From: Spirochaetales bacterium
Lineage (GTDB): Bacteria > Spirochaetota > Spirochaetia > UBA9216
DNA length: 64,000 bases
Direction: 5' to 3'
Assembly (NCBI GenBank): GCA_016839055.1
Contig: JAEKNX010000006.1
Span: forward strand, 1 to 64,000
The position numbers were made by a program, and so were the translations under genes. Below the pieces are notes generated by a model. It searched no databases and was not told the DNA's origin. It saw only the letters and a program-made list of their open reading frames with translations. Of the stretch, positions 1 to 8,737 are shown piece after piece. Position 1 is the first letter of the stretch. Each line of letters begins with the position of its first letter.

Positions 1-126
1 ATACAAGGATGCCATGAATAGGAAGGTATCAAGTTTTTAATTTATCTTACCGGGACAAAGTCGCTTACGATTGACATATCCCTGATAAGTCTTTTCTTTT
101 ATCCCGCTTTTCTATATCTTATCTAT

Positions 127-957
127 ATGAGCATTAGAATTCTTTGCATAGGAGAGGTTGTCGGCAAGGCCGGCGTCTTCTGCATAAAAAAGCTTCTTCC
201 TGAGATAAAGAAAGAAGAGAAAATCGATTTTATAATTGCCAACACCGAAGGCGTCACCGGCGGCTTCGGTATCGGCAAAAACCATTCTGTTTATATGCGA
301 AAACTAGGTATAGACTGTCAGACCCTGGGTGATAAGGGCTACTTCAAGAAGGATATAGTCGACCACATAGTTAAGGCGCCCTACATCCTGCGACCTGCGA
401 ACTATCCGCCCGGAAATCCCGGACGCGGCTGGCGGATCTATGACTGCGGAGACAAACGTATAGGGGTCATCTCCATGCTTGGTCAGTCCGGCTTCAACAG
501 GGTACACCTGAGCAATCCCTTCCTCTACGCACCCGAACTGGCTGCAAAACTCCGGGCAGAGACCGACATTGTAATCCTTGATTATCATGCGGCAACTACC
601 GCGGAAAAATATACGATGTTCCATCTTATGGACGGAAGGGTTTCCGCTGTTATTGGAACTCATACTAAGGCTCAATCGGCTGATGAACAGGTGTTGCCCG
701 GAGGAACGGCTGTAATCTGCGATACAGGCAGAACGGGAAGCCTCGAGTCAGTCGGAGGGCTCGATCCGGAAATTGAAATACAGAAATTCATCACAGCTAT
801 CCCGGAGCGCTCAAGAGATTACTGGAAAAAACTAGAGCTTCAAGGCGTCATCATAGAAATTGGGGATGACGGAAAAGCTGAATCAATAAAACGAGTCCGA
901 AAGGAATGCACGGAGGTTCCTGATGATAGAGAAGGCAACAGTAATAACGATAAATAA
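127..957 (+). CDS. YmdB/TIGR00282-like metallophosphoesterase homologue, altered metal site
   Basis: 276 aa and full length for the TIGR00282/YmdB family, whose characterised members are di-metal phosphodiesterases. Family landmarks are visible: N-terminal IGEVVG, RPANYP at 89-94, DYHAATTAEK around 152-161 and GTHT at 177-180. Several usual metal ligands differ. The first Asp is Glu10, the N of the E-N pair is Gly42 (Glu41 kept), the Asn of the GNH motif is Asp69 followed by Lys70, and the last His is Lys181. His154 and His179 remain. The fold is therefore clear, but nuclease or phosphodiesterase activity is doubtful. The 3' end overlaps the next gene by 35 bases, so the two are probably cotranscribed. 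The upstream 126 bases show no convincing promoter. Confidence 0.85.
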   Translation: MSIRILCIGEVVGKAGVFCIKKLLPEIKKEEKIDFIIANTEGVTGGFGIGKNHSVYMRKLGIDCQTLGDKGYFKKDIVDHIVKAPYILRPANYPPGNPGRGWRIYDCGDKRIGVISMLGQSGFNRVHLSNPFLYAPELAAKLRAETDIVILDYHAATTAEKYTMFHLMDGRVSAVIGTHTKAQSADEQVLPGGTAVICDTGRTGSLESVGGLDPEIEIQKFITAIPERSRDYWKKLELQGVIIEIGDDGKAESIKRVRKECTEVPDDREGNSNNDK

Positions 958-1333
958 TGACATAGTAAGCCTGGCCTGTGGAGACTCAGCCGGTTGCGGC
1001 GAATGTGCTGCACACGGCATCTGCGGGGGAGCCCAGGATCGAAAATTTGACGCCTGGAATGCCAGCAAAATTGACCTCAACACCGGAGACAGGGTTGAGG
1101 TACTGCTTCCTACCGGAAAAACAATAGGCTCGGCATTCATGGTAATGATATTTCCGCTTCTGCTGTTCTTTCTGTTTTTCTATGCGGCGACATTAGTAAT
1201 TGAAAATCCAAGCGAGGGAGTGCAGGTTCTATTCGGTTTAATCGGAATAGCTGTCGGCTTCGGCCTCAACTTTCTGCTGAACCGGAATCCAAAAAAGAAA
1301 AGCATGCCTGAGATTATCAGGAAGCTGGACTAA
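923..1333 (+). CDS. RseC/MucC-family (SoxR-reducing type) membrane protein
   Basis: 136 aa. The N-terminal half carries a cysteine cluster (C19, C25, C28, C34; pattern GCGECAAHGICGG), then a short beta-like segment (GDRVEVLLPTGK), then two hydrophobic helices at about 70-92 and 102-120 and a basic tail. This matches the RseC/MucC family, inner-membrane proteins linked to SoxR reduction and often to Rnf electron-transport genes; no rnf genes are in this window. It overlaps the upstream YmdB-like gene in another frame and its stop overlaps the stop of convergent cheB. The exact role here is unknown; a redox-linked regulatory or assembly function is inferred from the family. Confidence 0.75.
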   Translation: MIEKATVITINNDIVSLACGDSAGCGECAAHGICGGAQDRKFDAWNASKIDLNTGDRVEVLLPTGKTIGSAFMVMIFPLLLFFLFFYAATLVIENPSEGVQVLFGLIGIAVGFGLNFLLNRNPKKKSMPEIIRKLD

Positions 1334-2505
1334 GCCCTCTCCCTGACAATTTCTGAAATCTTCGGGGCTATCTCGGATAGCGGCAGCTGATAATCAATAT
1401 AACCTGCCTCGAAGGCAACTTTCGGCATTCCATAGACAATACTGCTCTCTTCATCCTGCCCGATTGTTACCGCGCCCTTATTATAGAGGGTTCCAAGCTC
1501 CCGGGCCCCGTCTTTACCCATCCCGGTCATGATGACACCCAGAACATTCCCGCCGTATGCACGTGAAGCTGAAGCAAACAGGACATCCGCGGACGGGCGG
1601 TGACCGTTAACCACTTCCGATTCATCAAGTTCGGCAACAACCGCAAGGCGCCTTCTTTCAACCTTCAAATGGGCGCTTCCGGGTGCAATAAGAACCCGGC
1701 CGGGGCTCAGGAGGTCTCCGCTGACAGCTTCTTTCACCGGCAATGGACAAATTCTATCGAGGCTGCGGGCAAATTCTTCGGTAAATCCGGCAGGCATATG
1801 CTGAACAACGAGAACCGGAACCTTAAGATTCGGATCAATATTTTTAAAAACTTCCCTGAGAGCATTCGGGCCTCCGGTTGAGATTCCTATAACGACTATC
1901 TCTATTCGTTTAGTCTCTTCCCTATTTGCCGCCCGGACCGGAAAATTATTATAATTTGCTCGGATAGAGAGGCCTCCCTTTTCTGCTGTATCGAAGGCGG
2001 TGGCCGGGTACGGCCGCAGAACTGCCGCCGGAGTCGGAGCGCTAATGCCTGGCATCCCTGGGGTGGGCTCTATTCCGGATTTATATTTCCTGCCGTAGGC
2101 GATAAGAGTATTTATCATATGCTCGGCTATTTCAGTGAGATCCAAGGTGTTTGTGTCTGAAGGTTTCATGATAAAGTCTACAGCTCCTAGAGAGAGAGCC
2201 TCCATGGTAACCTCTGCGCCCTTCTTCGCAACCGATGAAAGGATTACTACAGGAATATCAATATTTCGTTTTTTGCGTTCTTTGAGAAATTCTATGCCGT
2301 TCATTTCCGGCATCTCCAGATCAAGCACAATGATGTCCGGATTAAGTTTGGGTATTTTTTCCAGTGCAAATTTGCCGTTCATTGCCTTTCCGGCAAGCGT
2401 TAAACCTTCCGCACCCTCGACAATCCGGCCTATCAGGTTTCTCATCAAGGCCGAGTCATCACACACAAGTACAGATATATCGTTAGACTTCAACTTTTCC
2501 TCCAA
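1330..2505 (-). CDS. cheB: Chemotaxis response regulator protein-glutamate methylesterase/deamidase CheB
   Basis: 391 aa, the usual CheB length. Residues 10-125 form a receiver domain with acidic pair Asp16/Asp17, phospho-acceptor Asp62 and conserved Lys114. A linker of about 75 residues, rich in Pro and Ala, leads to the methylesterase domain (200-391) with the catalytic triad Ser209 (GISTGGP), His236 (VQHMPAG) and Asp332 (MTGMGKDG). It removes methyl groups from chemoreceptor glutamates and deamidates glutamines in the cytoplasm, opposing CheR. It lies downstream of cheR on the same strand, but the two are separated by 187 bases that contain a three-hairpin repeat. Confidence 0.96.
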   Translation of the reverse strand: MEEKLKSNDISVLVCDDSALMRNLIGRIVEGAEGLTLAGKAMNGKFALEKIPKLNPDIIVLDLEMPEMNGIEFLKERKKRNIDIPVVILSSVAKKGAEVTMEALSLGAVDFIMKPSDTNTLDLTEIAEHMINTLIAYGRKYKSGIEPTPGMPGISAPTPAAVLRPYPATAFDTAEKGGLSIRANYNNFPVRAANREETKRIEIVVIGISTGGPNALREVFKNIDPNLKVPVLVVQHMPAGFTEEFARSLDRICPLPVKEAVSGDLLSPGRVLIAPGSAHLKVERRRLAVVAELDESEVVNGHRPSADVLFASASRAYGGNVLGVIMTGMGKDGARELGTLYNKGAVTIGQDEESSIVYGMPKVAFEAGYIDYQLPLSEIAPKISEIVRERA

Positions 2506-2518
2506 ACAAATCTTATAG

Positions 2519-2670
2519 ATGAGGCTCTTTTAAAAAAGTGATTATTTCTTCAAGAGCCTTTGAAGTGTTTTTGACAACAATCTTTAAAATCGTAAAACTT
2601 ATATAGTTGTCAAAATCTTCATTAAAATCCAAGGATGGAACTTTAAAAATCGTGGATTTTCAATTCCATG
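2519..2670 (-). repeat. Three-hairpin intergenic repeat, copy 1
   Basis: Intergenic DNA between cheR and cheB holding three consecutive inverted repeats: aggctctt (2522-2529)/aagagcct (2552-2559); tttttgacaac (2568-2578)/gttgtcaaaa (2606-2615), flanked by tgaag/cttca; and tggaa (2636-2640)/ttcca (2664-2668) with inner aaaatc/gatttt. The whole stretch resembles the reverse complement of 50560-50712, with the same order of stems and the shared string agcctttgaagtgttttt. It is not coding. The strand given is arbitrary. Confidence 0.8.
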
Positions 2671-2692
2671 CTTTTAAAGTATCCATAGATTA

Positions 2693-3511
2693 TCAATCTT
2701 TAAACCTTCTATATATACAAGCCCAGTCCGTCTTTAAAAACTCAAATTCTGTTTTCATACCGAAGAGTGATTCCGAATGACCTATGAACAGAAACGAATG
2801 CTTGTTTAATGAACTCCAGAATTTATTGATAACAGCCTGCTGGGCCGTCTCGTCAAAATATATAATGACATTTCTACAGAAAATTATATCAAGATCCTTC
2901 TGGCCGCTGTCAAACTTGAGATTATGGTAGTCAAAGGTTACCAGATTTCTTATCTCATCCTTAACCCGGTAGCCGCCGTCTTTCTTTTCGAAATATCTGC
3001 CAAGATATATCTCGGGAACACCATTCATCCTGTTGTCTGCATAAAAACCTTCCTTTGCAGTCATCAGAGATTGAAGACTCAAGTCGGAAGCGGTTATTTC
3101 AAATTTAATATCAGCCGGTAGTACTTCCTTGAAAACCATGGCAAGAGAATAGGGTTCCTCACCAGTGGAACAGCCTGCACTCCAGAGTCTGATAGTCTTG
3201 TTTCCGGTCTTCCGTTTATATTCGACCAGATCGGGAATGACATGATTCTCGAAGGTCTGGAAGTGAGCTGTATTTCTGAAAAATCTAGTCAGATTGGTCG
3301 TAACCGAATCAAGAAGGACCTTCAGTTCGCCCTCATTTTGCTTGATATATCTATAATATTCCGCGGGAGTCTCAATGTTCATCTTCCTGAGCCGGTCTTT
3401 TAACCTGCTCTCGAGTATGGTTGCATTGGAGTCCGAGAAAAAAATGCCGCTGGCATCATAGATCATTGTCTTAAAATCATTGAAATCTTTATCGTTTAAA
3501 AACCGGGTCAT
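2693..3511 (-). CDS. cheR: Chemotaxis protein-glutamate O-methyltransferase CheR
   Basis: 272 aa, typical for CheR without TPR extension. The N-terminal helical domain (1-75) is followed by the SAM-binding methyltransferase domain with SAGCSTGEEPYSLAM at 111-125, FDYHNLKF, and the FCRNVIIYFD motif near residues 209-218. It methylates chemoreceptor glutamates using SAM, working opposite CheB. A likely sigma-70 promoter lies just upstream, divergent from lptC, with an AGGA-type ribosome site before the ATG. The gap to cheB downstream contains the repeat described separately. Confidence 0.95.
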   Translation of the reverse strand: MTRFLNDKDFNDFKTMIYDASGIFFSDSNATILESRLKDRLRKMNIETPAEYYRYIKQNEGELKVLLDSVTTNLTRFFRNTAHFQTFENHVIPDLVEYKRKTGNKTIRLWSAGCSTGEEPYSLAMVFKEVLPADIKFEITASDLSLQSLMTAKEGFYADNRMNGVPEIYLGRYFEKKDGGYRVKDEIRNLVTFDYHNLKFDSGQKDLDIIFCRNVIIYFDETAQQAVINKFWSSLNKHSFLFIGHSESLFGMKTEFEFLKTDWACIYRRFKD

Positions 3512-3539
3512 AGTTAATCCTATTATCCATATTAATTAA

Positions 3540-3568
3540 AGTTTAGTAAGCTAGTAATGCAAAGTCAA
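3540..3568 (-). promoter_or_regulatory. Putative sigma-70 promoter of cheR
   Basis: On the minus strand, TTGACT (3568 to 3563), a 17-base spacer and TAAACT (3545 to 3540). The start point would fall near 3533, giving a leader of about 22 bases before the cheR ATG. No sigma-28-type flagellar promoter (TAAA/GCCGATAA) was noticed in this gap. Confidence 0.5.
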
Positions 3569-3608
3569 CTTAAAAAAGAATAATGATTATACGAGTGATA
3601 ACTACTAA

Positions 3609-3637
3609 TTGATTTTTTAAACTAATTCCTCGATAAT
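3609..3637 (+). promoter_or_regulatory. Putative promoter of lptC, possibly leaderless
   Basis: TTGATT (3609-3614), 17 bases, GATAAT (3632-3637). Transcription would begin about 7 bases later, at or one base before the lptC ATG at 3645. No Shine-Dalgarno motif precedes that ATG, so a leaderless message is possible. Confidence 0.45.
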
Positions 3638-3644
3638 CAAACAT

Positions 3645-4208
3645 ATGCTGAAAGCCAGACAATTAGCGACACTGCCGGTTTTTCTATTGATGCTGCTCTT
3701 CCTGACCTCCTGCCGGTTCGATTATGATGAATCGATTATTGCCGAAGATTTGTCTGAAGAGATTCCGGATACCATACTCAAAAATTTCGCGCAGGTAATG
3801 GTTAAAGATTCATTACCGGCATTTTATATTGAAGCTGCACAATCCCTTACCTTCGGAAAACGGAAGGAAACACTCTTTAAGGGAGTGCATTTCCAGGAAT
3901 ATGACAAAAAAGGTACCGTTATCACCGACGGACAGGCCGATAATGCGAAAATGTTCAACGATACTGAGAGTGTTGAGCTGTGGGGGAACCTGTTTTTTTA
4001 CTCAAAAAGAGAGGAAGCCTCTCTCGAAGGGGAATATCTCTTCTGGGATAATGAGGCCTCCACCCTCGCAGGGAAATCTGATGATCGTATTCAGATAATC
4101 GAAGACAAAGGGTCCATAATCTCCGGAAAGGGATTTTTTGCGGACAGCAGGACAAAATCAATCAGATTTGATAATCAGGTCTCGGGTACATGGAAAAATG
4201 AAGACTAA
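3645..4208 (+). CDS. lptC: LptC-like lipoprotein of the LPS/glycolipid transport system
   Basis: 187 aa. The N-terminus is a hydrophobic signal ending in a lipobox-like LTSC with Cys23, so the mature protein is probably a lipid-anchored periplasmic protein; enterobacterial LptC instead keeps a transmembrane anchor. The remainder has short repeated beta patterns (AFYIEAAQSLTFG, ADNAKMFNDTESVELWGN, EYLFWDNEASTLAG) typical of the LptC/OstA jellyroll. In characterised systems LptC passes LPS from the LptBFG transporter to LptA. It is followed immediately by lptA (11-base overlap) and lptB, which supports the assignment. LptF, LptG and LptD are not in this window. Confidence 0.8.
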   Translation: MLKARQLATLPVFLLMLLFLTSCRFDYDESIIAEDLSEEIPDTILKNFAQVMVKDSLPAFYIEAAQSLTFGKRKETLFKGVHFQEYDKKGTVITDGQADNAKMFNDTESVELWGNLFFYSKREEASLEGEYLFWDNEASTLAGKSDDRIQIIEDKGSIISGKGFFADSRTKSIRFDNQVSGTWKNED

Positions 4209-4854
4209 ACTGCTTATCCTACTACTCATAAACGCAGTTTTCATGATTCTTCCTCTTGCTTCTCAGGAAACAGAAGAAAAGAAAAATGATGAGTTTTCTT
4301 TTTCCAGCAATAGGACCGAGGCTGTTCTTGCACGGGGAAAAGAGCATACTCTTCTCCAGGGGAACGCCGTCATAATAACCAGTAACAAGGAAATCAGAGC
4401 GGACAGAATAGATATTTACGGGAAAGATTTTGATTATGCAATATGTGAGGGTGATATTACGGTTATCGATTCTGAAAATGATACATCCCTCACCTGCCGC
4501 AATTTAAGATATGACAGAAAGACTGAGATAATCATAGTCGAGGGATACTCCGAGATGGAGGATCGAAAAAACGAACTCATTACAAAGAGCGGCTATATTG
4601 AAGACCGCAGCGAAGAAGAGTTCACCATTCTTCAAATCGGAGTTAGAATACTTAAAATCTCCGACGGAGAGGAAATGTCCTGTCGTTCCGAATACGCGGG
4701 ATATGACCGTAAAGAAAACATTCTCGAACTAACAGGGATGCCACGTGTTTACTGGAAGGGTGATAATTACGCTGCCTCCCGAATTATTATAAATCTTGAT
4801 ACCGACGAAATAAAATTGGAAGGAAATGTCAGCGGATCTATTACATCAGAATAA
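4198..4854 (+). CDS. lptA: LptA/OstA-like periplasmic glycolipid-bridge protein
   Basis: 218 aa from the ATG at 4198. This start is preferred over an upstream in-frame start because it begins directly at a signal peptide ([10 protein letters not shown]) ending near ASQ at 21-23. The mature part repeats the LptA/OstA pattern: [20 protein letters not shown], a [12 protein letters not shown] segment, [14 protein letters not shown], and a closing [16 protein letters not shown]. LptA proteins oligomerise into a periplasmic bridge carrying LPS or related glycolipid to the outer membrane. It overlaps lptC by 11 bases and lptB by 29 bases. Since many spirochaetes lack classical LPS, the cargo may be another glycolipid; this is inference. 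Confidence 0.8.
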   Translation: MKTKLLILLLINAVFMILPLASQETEEKKNDEFSFSSNRTEAVLARGKEHTLLQGNAVIITSNKEIRADRIDIYGKDFDYAICEGDITVIDSENDTSLTCRNLRYDRKTEIIIVEGYSEMEDRKNELITKSGYIEDRSEEEFTILQIGVRILKISDGEEMSCRSEYAGYDRKENILELTGMPRVYWKGDNYAASRIIINLDTDEIKLEGNVSGSITSE

Positions 4855-5584
4855 CAATGAATCGACTCTAAGGGTAGAAGGCCTTAAAAAGGTCTTTGGA
4901 AAGAAGACGGCTGTCCTTGACGTCAGCTTCTCAATGAAGAAAGGTGAGATAGTCGGACTTCTGGGCCCGAATGGAGCCGGCAAGACTACGGTGTTCTATA
5001 TGATTGTCGGGTTTATAAAGGCGACTTCCGGAAGAATTCTTCTTGATGAACATAATATAACCCATTACCCGATGTATAAGCGCGCACGCGCCGGAATCTC
5101 ATACCTGCCGCAGGAGACCTCCGTCTTCCGAAAGCTTACGGTAGAGAAAAACATCTGGGCAATTCTCGAGACAAGGAAAGACATCACAAAAGCCGAAAAG
5201 AAGGAAAGGCTCGAATACCTGATTGATCAGCTCGGAATTGAACATGTCCGAAAGCAAAAAGCCTTTACTCTTTCAGGAGGCGAGAGGAGACGAACCGAGA
5301 TTGCACGGGCACTGGCTATAGAACCGGGCTTCCTGCTCCTTGATGAACCCTTTGCGGGAATTGATCCCATAGCCGTTTATGAAATTAAACGCATAATTGA
5401 AGATTTAGCTAAAATGAATATTGGCATTCTCATTACAGACCACAATGTCAGAGATACCCTCGAGATAACAAAACGCGCGAATATAATAAATCTCGGGGAA
5501 ATTTTGGTTTCAGGCTCCCGTGACGAACTTCTTGCCGATGAAACAGCCAGAAGAATCTACCTCGGTGAAGACTTTCGGATGTAA
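4826..5584 (+). CDS. lptB: LPS/glycolipid export ABC transporter ATP-binding protein LptB
   Basis: 252 aa. Classic ABC ATPase motifs: Walker A GPNGAGKT at 47-54, Q-loop YLPQET around 93-98, signature LSGGE at 149-153, Walker B LLLDEP at 170-175, and the H-loop ITDHNVRDT with His206. [10 protein letters not shown] and the short C-terminal tail are typical of LptB rather than of other ABC families. It would power extraction of LPS or related glycolipids from the inner membrane with LptF and LptG, which are not in this window. The ATG at 4826 lies inside the lptA coding region, showing tight coupling. Confidence 0.93.
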   Translation: MSADLLHQNNNESTLRVEGLKKVFGKKTAVLDVSFSMKKGEIVGLLGPNGAGKTTVFYMIVGFIKATSGRILLDEHNITHYPMYKRARAGISYLPQETSVFRKLTVEKNIWAILETRKDITKAEKKERLEYLIDQLGIEHVRKQKAFTLSGGERRRTEIARALAIEPGFLLLDEPFAGIDPIAVYEIKRIIEDLAKMNIGILITDHNVRDTLEITKRANIINLGEILVSGSRDELLADETARRIYLGEDFRM

Positions 5585-5653
5585 GGAATCTAAAGAGATA
5601 TGGCTCGCATGTAGTAGATTGAGAATCTCAACATTTGTATTCTGCGATCTTCC

Positions 5654-5682
5654 TTGACAAATCACGTCCGCTAAACGATATT
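5654..5682 (+). promoter_or_regulatory. Putative sigma-70 promoter of the rpoN operon
   Basis: TTGACA (5654-5659), 17 bases, GATATT (5677-5682), in the 137-base gap after lptB. A start near 5689 gives a leader of about 33 bases, with a strong GGAGGT ribosome site at 5713-5718 before the GTG start of rpoN. This suggests rpoN to holA can be transcribed apart from the lpt genes. Confidence 0.5.
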
Positions 5683-5721
5683 TAAAGAAGGTTTACTACT
5701 TGTTATAACATCGGAGGTCAG

Positions 5722-7110
5722 GTGCAATATCAGAAACCTGTAATTATTCAGGAGCAGAAACTCAAATTAAGTCCTCAGATGTATCAATCGATACAGCTCA
5801 TGGCGCTTCCGATTCAAGAGCTTAATAATAGAATTCAGGAAGAACTTGAAAAAAATCCCGCCCTTGAAATTATATCAGAAAAGCCGACAATTTCACTCGA
5901 AGAAGCAGAATCAGCTGTAAATTCAAAATCGGAAGAAACCGAATACTTCGAAAATTATTCTGATCCGGGTTTTACATCCTCATCGAGCCGTTATGATAAC
6001 GACGCCTCAGATTCAAAACATAAGTTTATCGAGGGAACCCTGAGCAGACCTGAATCCCTTCAGGATAATCTTATGTGGCAGCTGCGAGTTCAGAAACTAT
6101 CGGTAAAAGAACGTGAAATCGGTGAACTTTTAATCCAGAACCTCAACGAAAATGGTTTTCATATTGAAGATCCTCTAAAACTCGTCAATCCGGAAGATGA
6201 ACCGATCCTGACTCATATAAAAGAAATCATTCAAACCTTCGATCCTGCAGGATCCTGTACAGAAAATTATAGAGAATCTCTTCTTGTTCAGATTAGCCTT
6301 GATCCCGACGCTCCCGAGCAGTTGCATGAGCTGATTGACATATATCTTGACCTCCTCGAAAAGAAAAAAATGAGGGAAATCTGCAAGGCTATGAAGATAG
6401 AGGAACCAGAGCTCCAGGATCTCATCGGCTATCTCAGGCATTTCAGTCCCTTTCCAGGCAGGGCATTCTCGACCGAAACCGTAAAATACGTTATTCCGGA
6501 TCTATTGGTTCGATTGAAAGATGGAGAATTTATTATCATTCTGAATGACGAGGAAATCCCGGTTCTCGGCCTCAACTTATTTTTTCAGGAAATTGATAGA
6601 GACAAGAGCGAAGAGGATAAAGATATAAATCAGTTTGTCAAAACTAATCTTGCGGAAGCCAAATGGTTTATCAGAAGTATCAATCAGAGAAATGAAACCC
6701 TCCTGAAAATATCGGGCGCAATCATCGACTTTCAGCGCAATTTTTTCCTCAACGGCCCGAAATATCTGGCGCCTCTCACACTTAAAGACATCGCAGAAAC
6801 AGTATCTGTACATGAAACCACAGTCTCAAGAATATCGAACGCAAAATACATTCAAACAGAATGGGGAATCCTTCCACTCAAATACTTTTTCTCTAATTCT
6901 ATTGGCGGAACCGGGAACGGCGGTTCCCAGTTTTCGAAGGGCAGCGTGAAAGAAATAATGAAGGAAATTATTGAAGAACATGTCGAAGAGAAAAAACTCT
7001 CTGATCAGAAGATTTCCGATTTACTCAAGAAAAAAGGAATCAGTATTGCCAGACGGACTGTAGCAAAATACAGAAAAGAGCTGAAAATTGATTCCTCTTA
7101 TACCAGGTAA
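5722..7110 (+). CDS. rpoN: RNA polymerase sigma-54 factor RpoN
   Basis: 462 aa, normal for sigma-54. The N-terminal Gln/Leu-rich activator-interacting region (LSPQMYQSIQLMALPIQEL) is followed by an acidic linker, the core-binding region, the HTH region (LTLKDIAETVSVHETTVSRI) and the RpoN box ARRTVAKYR at 443-451. The start is GTG, chosen because GGAGGT lies 4 bases upstream and the sequence aligns with the family N-terminus. It directs polymerase to -24/-12 promoters and needs AAA+ activators such as the NtrX-like regulator encoded five genes downstream. A lptB-rpoN-hpf order is also common in proteobacteria. Confidence 0.96.
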   Translation: MQYQKPVIIQEQKLKLSPQMYQSIQLMALPIQELNNRIQEELEKNPALEIISEKPTISLEEAESAVNSKSEETEYFENYSDPGFTSSSSRYDNDASDSKHKFIEGTLSRPESLQDNLMWQLRVQKLSVKEREIGELLIQNLNENGFHIEDPLKLVNPEDEPILTHIKEIIQTFDPAGSCTENYRESLLVQISLDPDAPEQLHELIDIYLDLLEKKKMREICKAMKIEEPELQDLIGYLRHFSPFPGRAFSTETVKYVIPDLLVRLKDGEFIIILNDEEIPVLGLNLFFQEIDRDKSEEDKDINQFVKTNLAEAKWFIRSINQRNETLLKISGAIIDFQRNFFLNGPKYLAPLTLKDIAETVSVHETTVSRISNAKYIQTEWGILPLKYFFSNSIGGTGNGGSQFSKGSVKEIMKEIIEEHVEEKKLSDQKISDLLKKKGISIARRTVAKYRKELKIDSSYTR

Positions 7111-7166
7111 CAGCGGTACTGAAATCTAACAATCAGTACTGTTAATATACTTTTTCGGGGGTATTT

Positions 7167-7457
7167 ATGAACATAGACATTCAAGGTGTACATTATGACA
7201 TCAGCGACAACACCAGGGAACATGTGCAGAAAAAGCTACATAGGCTTGAATATGCTGAAGATCTGATTGTGGATCTTCTGATAACTATGACTCATGATAA
7301 AAACGGTTATGTAATTGAAGTAAATGTAAACTTTAAATGGGGAAAATCCGCTCATATTGAGGTTGAAACCTTTGATCTGTTTAAGGGTATAGACAATCTC
7401 TTCAATAAACTTGATAATAAAATAGCAAAAGAAAAAGAAAAAATACAGGATCATTAA
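7167..7457 (+). CDS. hpf: Short ribosome hibernation promoting factor (HPF/YfiA family)
   Basis: 96 aa, the length of short HPF without the C-terminal dimerisation domain. The fold pattern MNIDIQGVHYDISDNTREHV, an internal basic strand, and a C-terminal helix (DLFKGIDNLFNKLDNKIAK) match the S30AE/sigma-54 modulation family. Such proteins bind the 30S subunit and promote inactive ribosomes in stationary phase. The position directly after rpoN is conserved across many bacteria, which is why the family was first named a sigma-54 modulator. A GGGGGT ribosome site precedes the ATG. The gene ends 3 bases before hprK. Confidence 0.9.
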   Translation: MNIDIQGVHYDISDNTREHVQKKLHRLEYAEDLIVDLLITMTHDKNGYVIEVNVNFKWGKSAHIEVETFDLFKGIDNLFNKLDNKIAKEKEKIQDH

Positions 7458-7460
7458 ACT

Positions 7461-8450
7461 ATGAAAGATATTGTTTTTACAGTGCTGGACCTTCTAGATC
7501 TGGACCTGAAGGAACATAATGAATTAAATCTCAGATGCCTTTGCGGAAGACCGGGGCTGTCCTCTCCCATCCGGGAGCAGGATCTGAACCGCCCCGGCCT
7601 TACACTCTCAGGTTTTTTCGACGGCTTTCAGTATAACCGTATTCAGGTATTCGGGAATGGTGAAACCGCCTATGTTAAAAAAATGATAAAAGAGAATGAG
7701 CTCGGTGGAATAGAAAAATTTTTCAGCTATAAAATTCCCTGCTGCGCGTTTACCAATAATTTGATGCCGGAACAGACTTTTCTTGACATCGCAGAGGAAG
7801 CGGGTGTCCCGGTTCTTATTACCGATCTTTCTTCGAGTGAATTCTCGAGAAGACTGATAAGGGCCCTCAACTCAATTTTTGCCGAAAAACAGGTTGTCCA
7901 CGCAACGCTGGTTGAAGTTTATGGAATCGGCATCCTTATTAAGGGTGCCAGCGGTATAGGCAAGAGTGAGACCGCACTGGAACTGATTGAACGAGGTCAT
8001 CGGCTTATTGCCGATGACGCGGTAGAGCTCAGCTGCGTGAACGGAAATCTTATTATCGGCAGGGGCGTAAATGATATTGCCGGCCATCACATGGAAATCC
8101 GAGGTCTTGGAATAATAAACATCAGCCATCTCTTCGGAGTCGGTTCTATCCGGGACAGCAAACAGGTTCAGCTGGTGGTTGAACTCGAAGAATGGGATTC
8201 AGCAAAAGTCTATGACAGACTCGGCTCGAATACTACAAATGTTGAATATCTAGGAGTCGGAATCCCGGTGGTAACCCTGCCGATAAAACCCGGCAGGAAC
8301 ATACCGATAATTATTGAAACTGCCGCTATGAATGAGCGGCTGAAAAAGCTCGGATATTATTCCGCGAAAGAATTTAATCAGAATGTATTGAAATGGCTGG
8401 AAGGACAGAATGCCAGAGCAGCCTATTACGATAATAATAAACTTCGTTAA
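7461..8450 (+). CDS. hprK: HPr(Ser) kinase/phosphorylase HprK
   Basis: 329 aa, the typical length. The N-terminal regulatory domain (1-130) is followed by the catalytic domain with P-loop GASGIGKS at 162-169, the RLIADDAVEL segment (181-190) and the HprK signature around EIRGLGIINI at 211-220. The family phosphorylates HPr on a seryl residue and reverses this by phosphorolysis. Its substrate is encoded by the next gene, 18 bases downstream. In Firmicutes this system drives CcpA catabolite repression; whether such an output exists here cannot be told from the window. Confidence 0.96.
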   Translation: MKDIVFTVLDLLDLDLKEHNELNLRCLCGRPGLSSPIREQDLNRPGLTLSGFFDGFQYNRIQVFGNGETAYVKKMIKENELGGIEKFFSYKIPCCAFTNNLMPEQTFLDIAEEAGVPVLITDLSSSEFSRRLIRALNSIFAEKQVVHATLVEVYGIGILIKGASGIGKSETALELIERGHRLIADDAVELSCVNGNLIIGRGVNDIAGHHMEIRGLGIINISHLFGVGSIRDSKQVQLVVELEEWDSAKVYDRLGSNTTNVEYLGVGIPVVTLPIKPGRNIPIIIETAAMNERLKKLGYYSAKEFNQNVLKWLEGQNARAAYYDNNKLR

Positions 8451-8468
8451 TTAATATAGAGGGAAGAA

Positions 8469-8735
8469 ATGCAGACACAGGACGTTACTATAAAGAACAG
8501 AGCCGGAATTCACGCTCGCCCTGCGGCACTAATAGTTCAGACCGCGAATGAGTACCAGAGTGAAATCTTTCTGGAAAAAGATAACAACAGTATAAACGCT
8601 AAATCCATAATGGGCATTATCACCCTTGGAGCCGGCTATAATACAATTTTAAAGGTAAAAACCGACGGCAGTGATGAGGAAAATGCGCTTCAGGCTATTG
8701 TAAAGCTTTTTGAAAGCCGTTTTGAGGAGGAGTAG
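8469..8735 (+). CDS. ptsH: Phosphocarrier protein HPr
   Basis: 88 aa. Both regulatory sites are present at the standard numbers: His15 in the motif GIHARPAA (13-20), phosphorylated by enzyme I, and Ser46 in AKSIMGI (44-50), the target of HprK. The protein is cytoplasmic and carries phosphate within the PTS. A GAGGGAAG ribosome site lies just upstream. Enzyme I is not in this window, but an EIIA protein and a SixA-type phosphatase are encoded elsewhere in it. Sharing an operon with rpoN and hpf makes it resemble the PtsO of the nitrogen PTS in position, while Ser46 and HprK make it resemble Firmicute HPr. Confidence 0.96.
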   Translation: MQTQDVTIKNRAGIHARPAALIVQTANEYQSEIFLEKDNNSINAKSIMGIITLGAGYNTILKVKTDGSDEENALQAIVKLFESRFEEE

Positions 8736-8737
8736 GT

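Noticed and set aside
1-126. Promoter at TTGACA (71-76) for the YmdB-like gene
   Set aside because: No acceptable -10 box at 16-18 bases; the nearest candidates are at wrong spacing.
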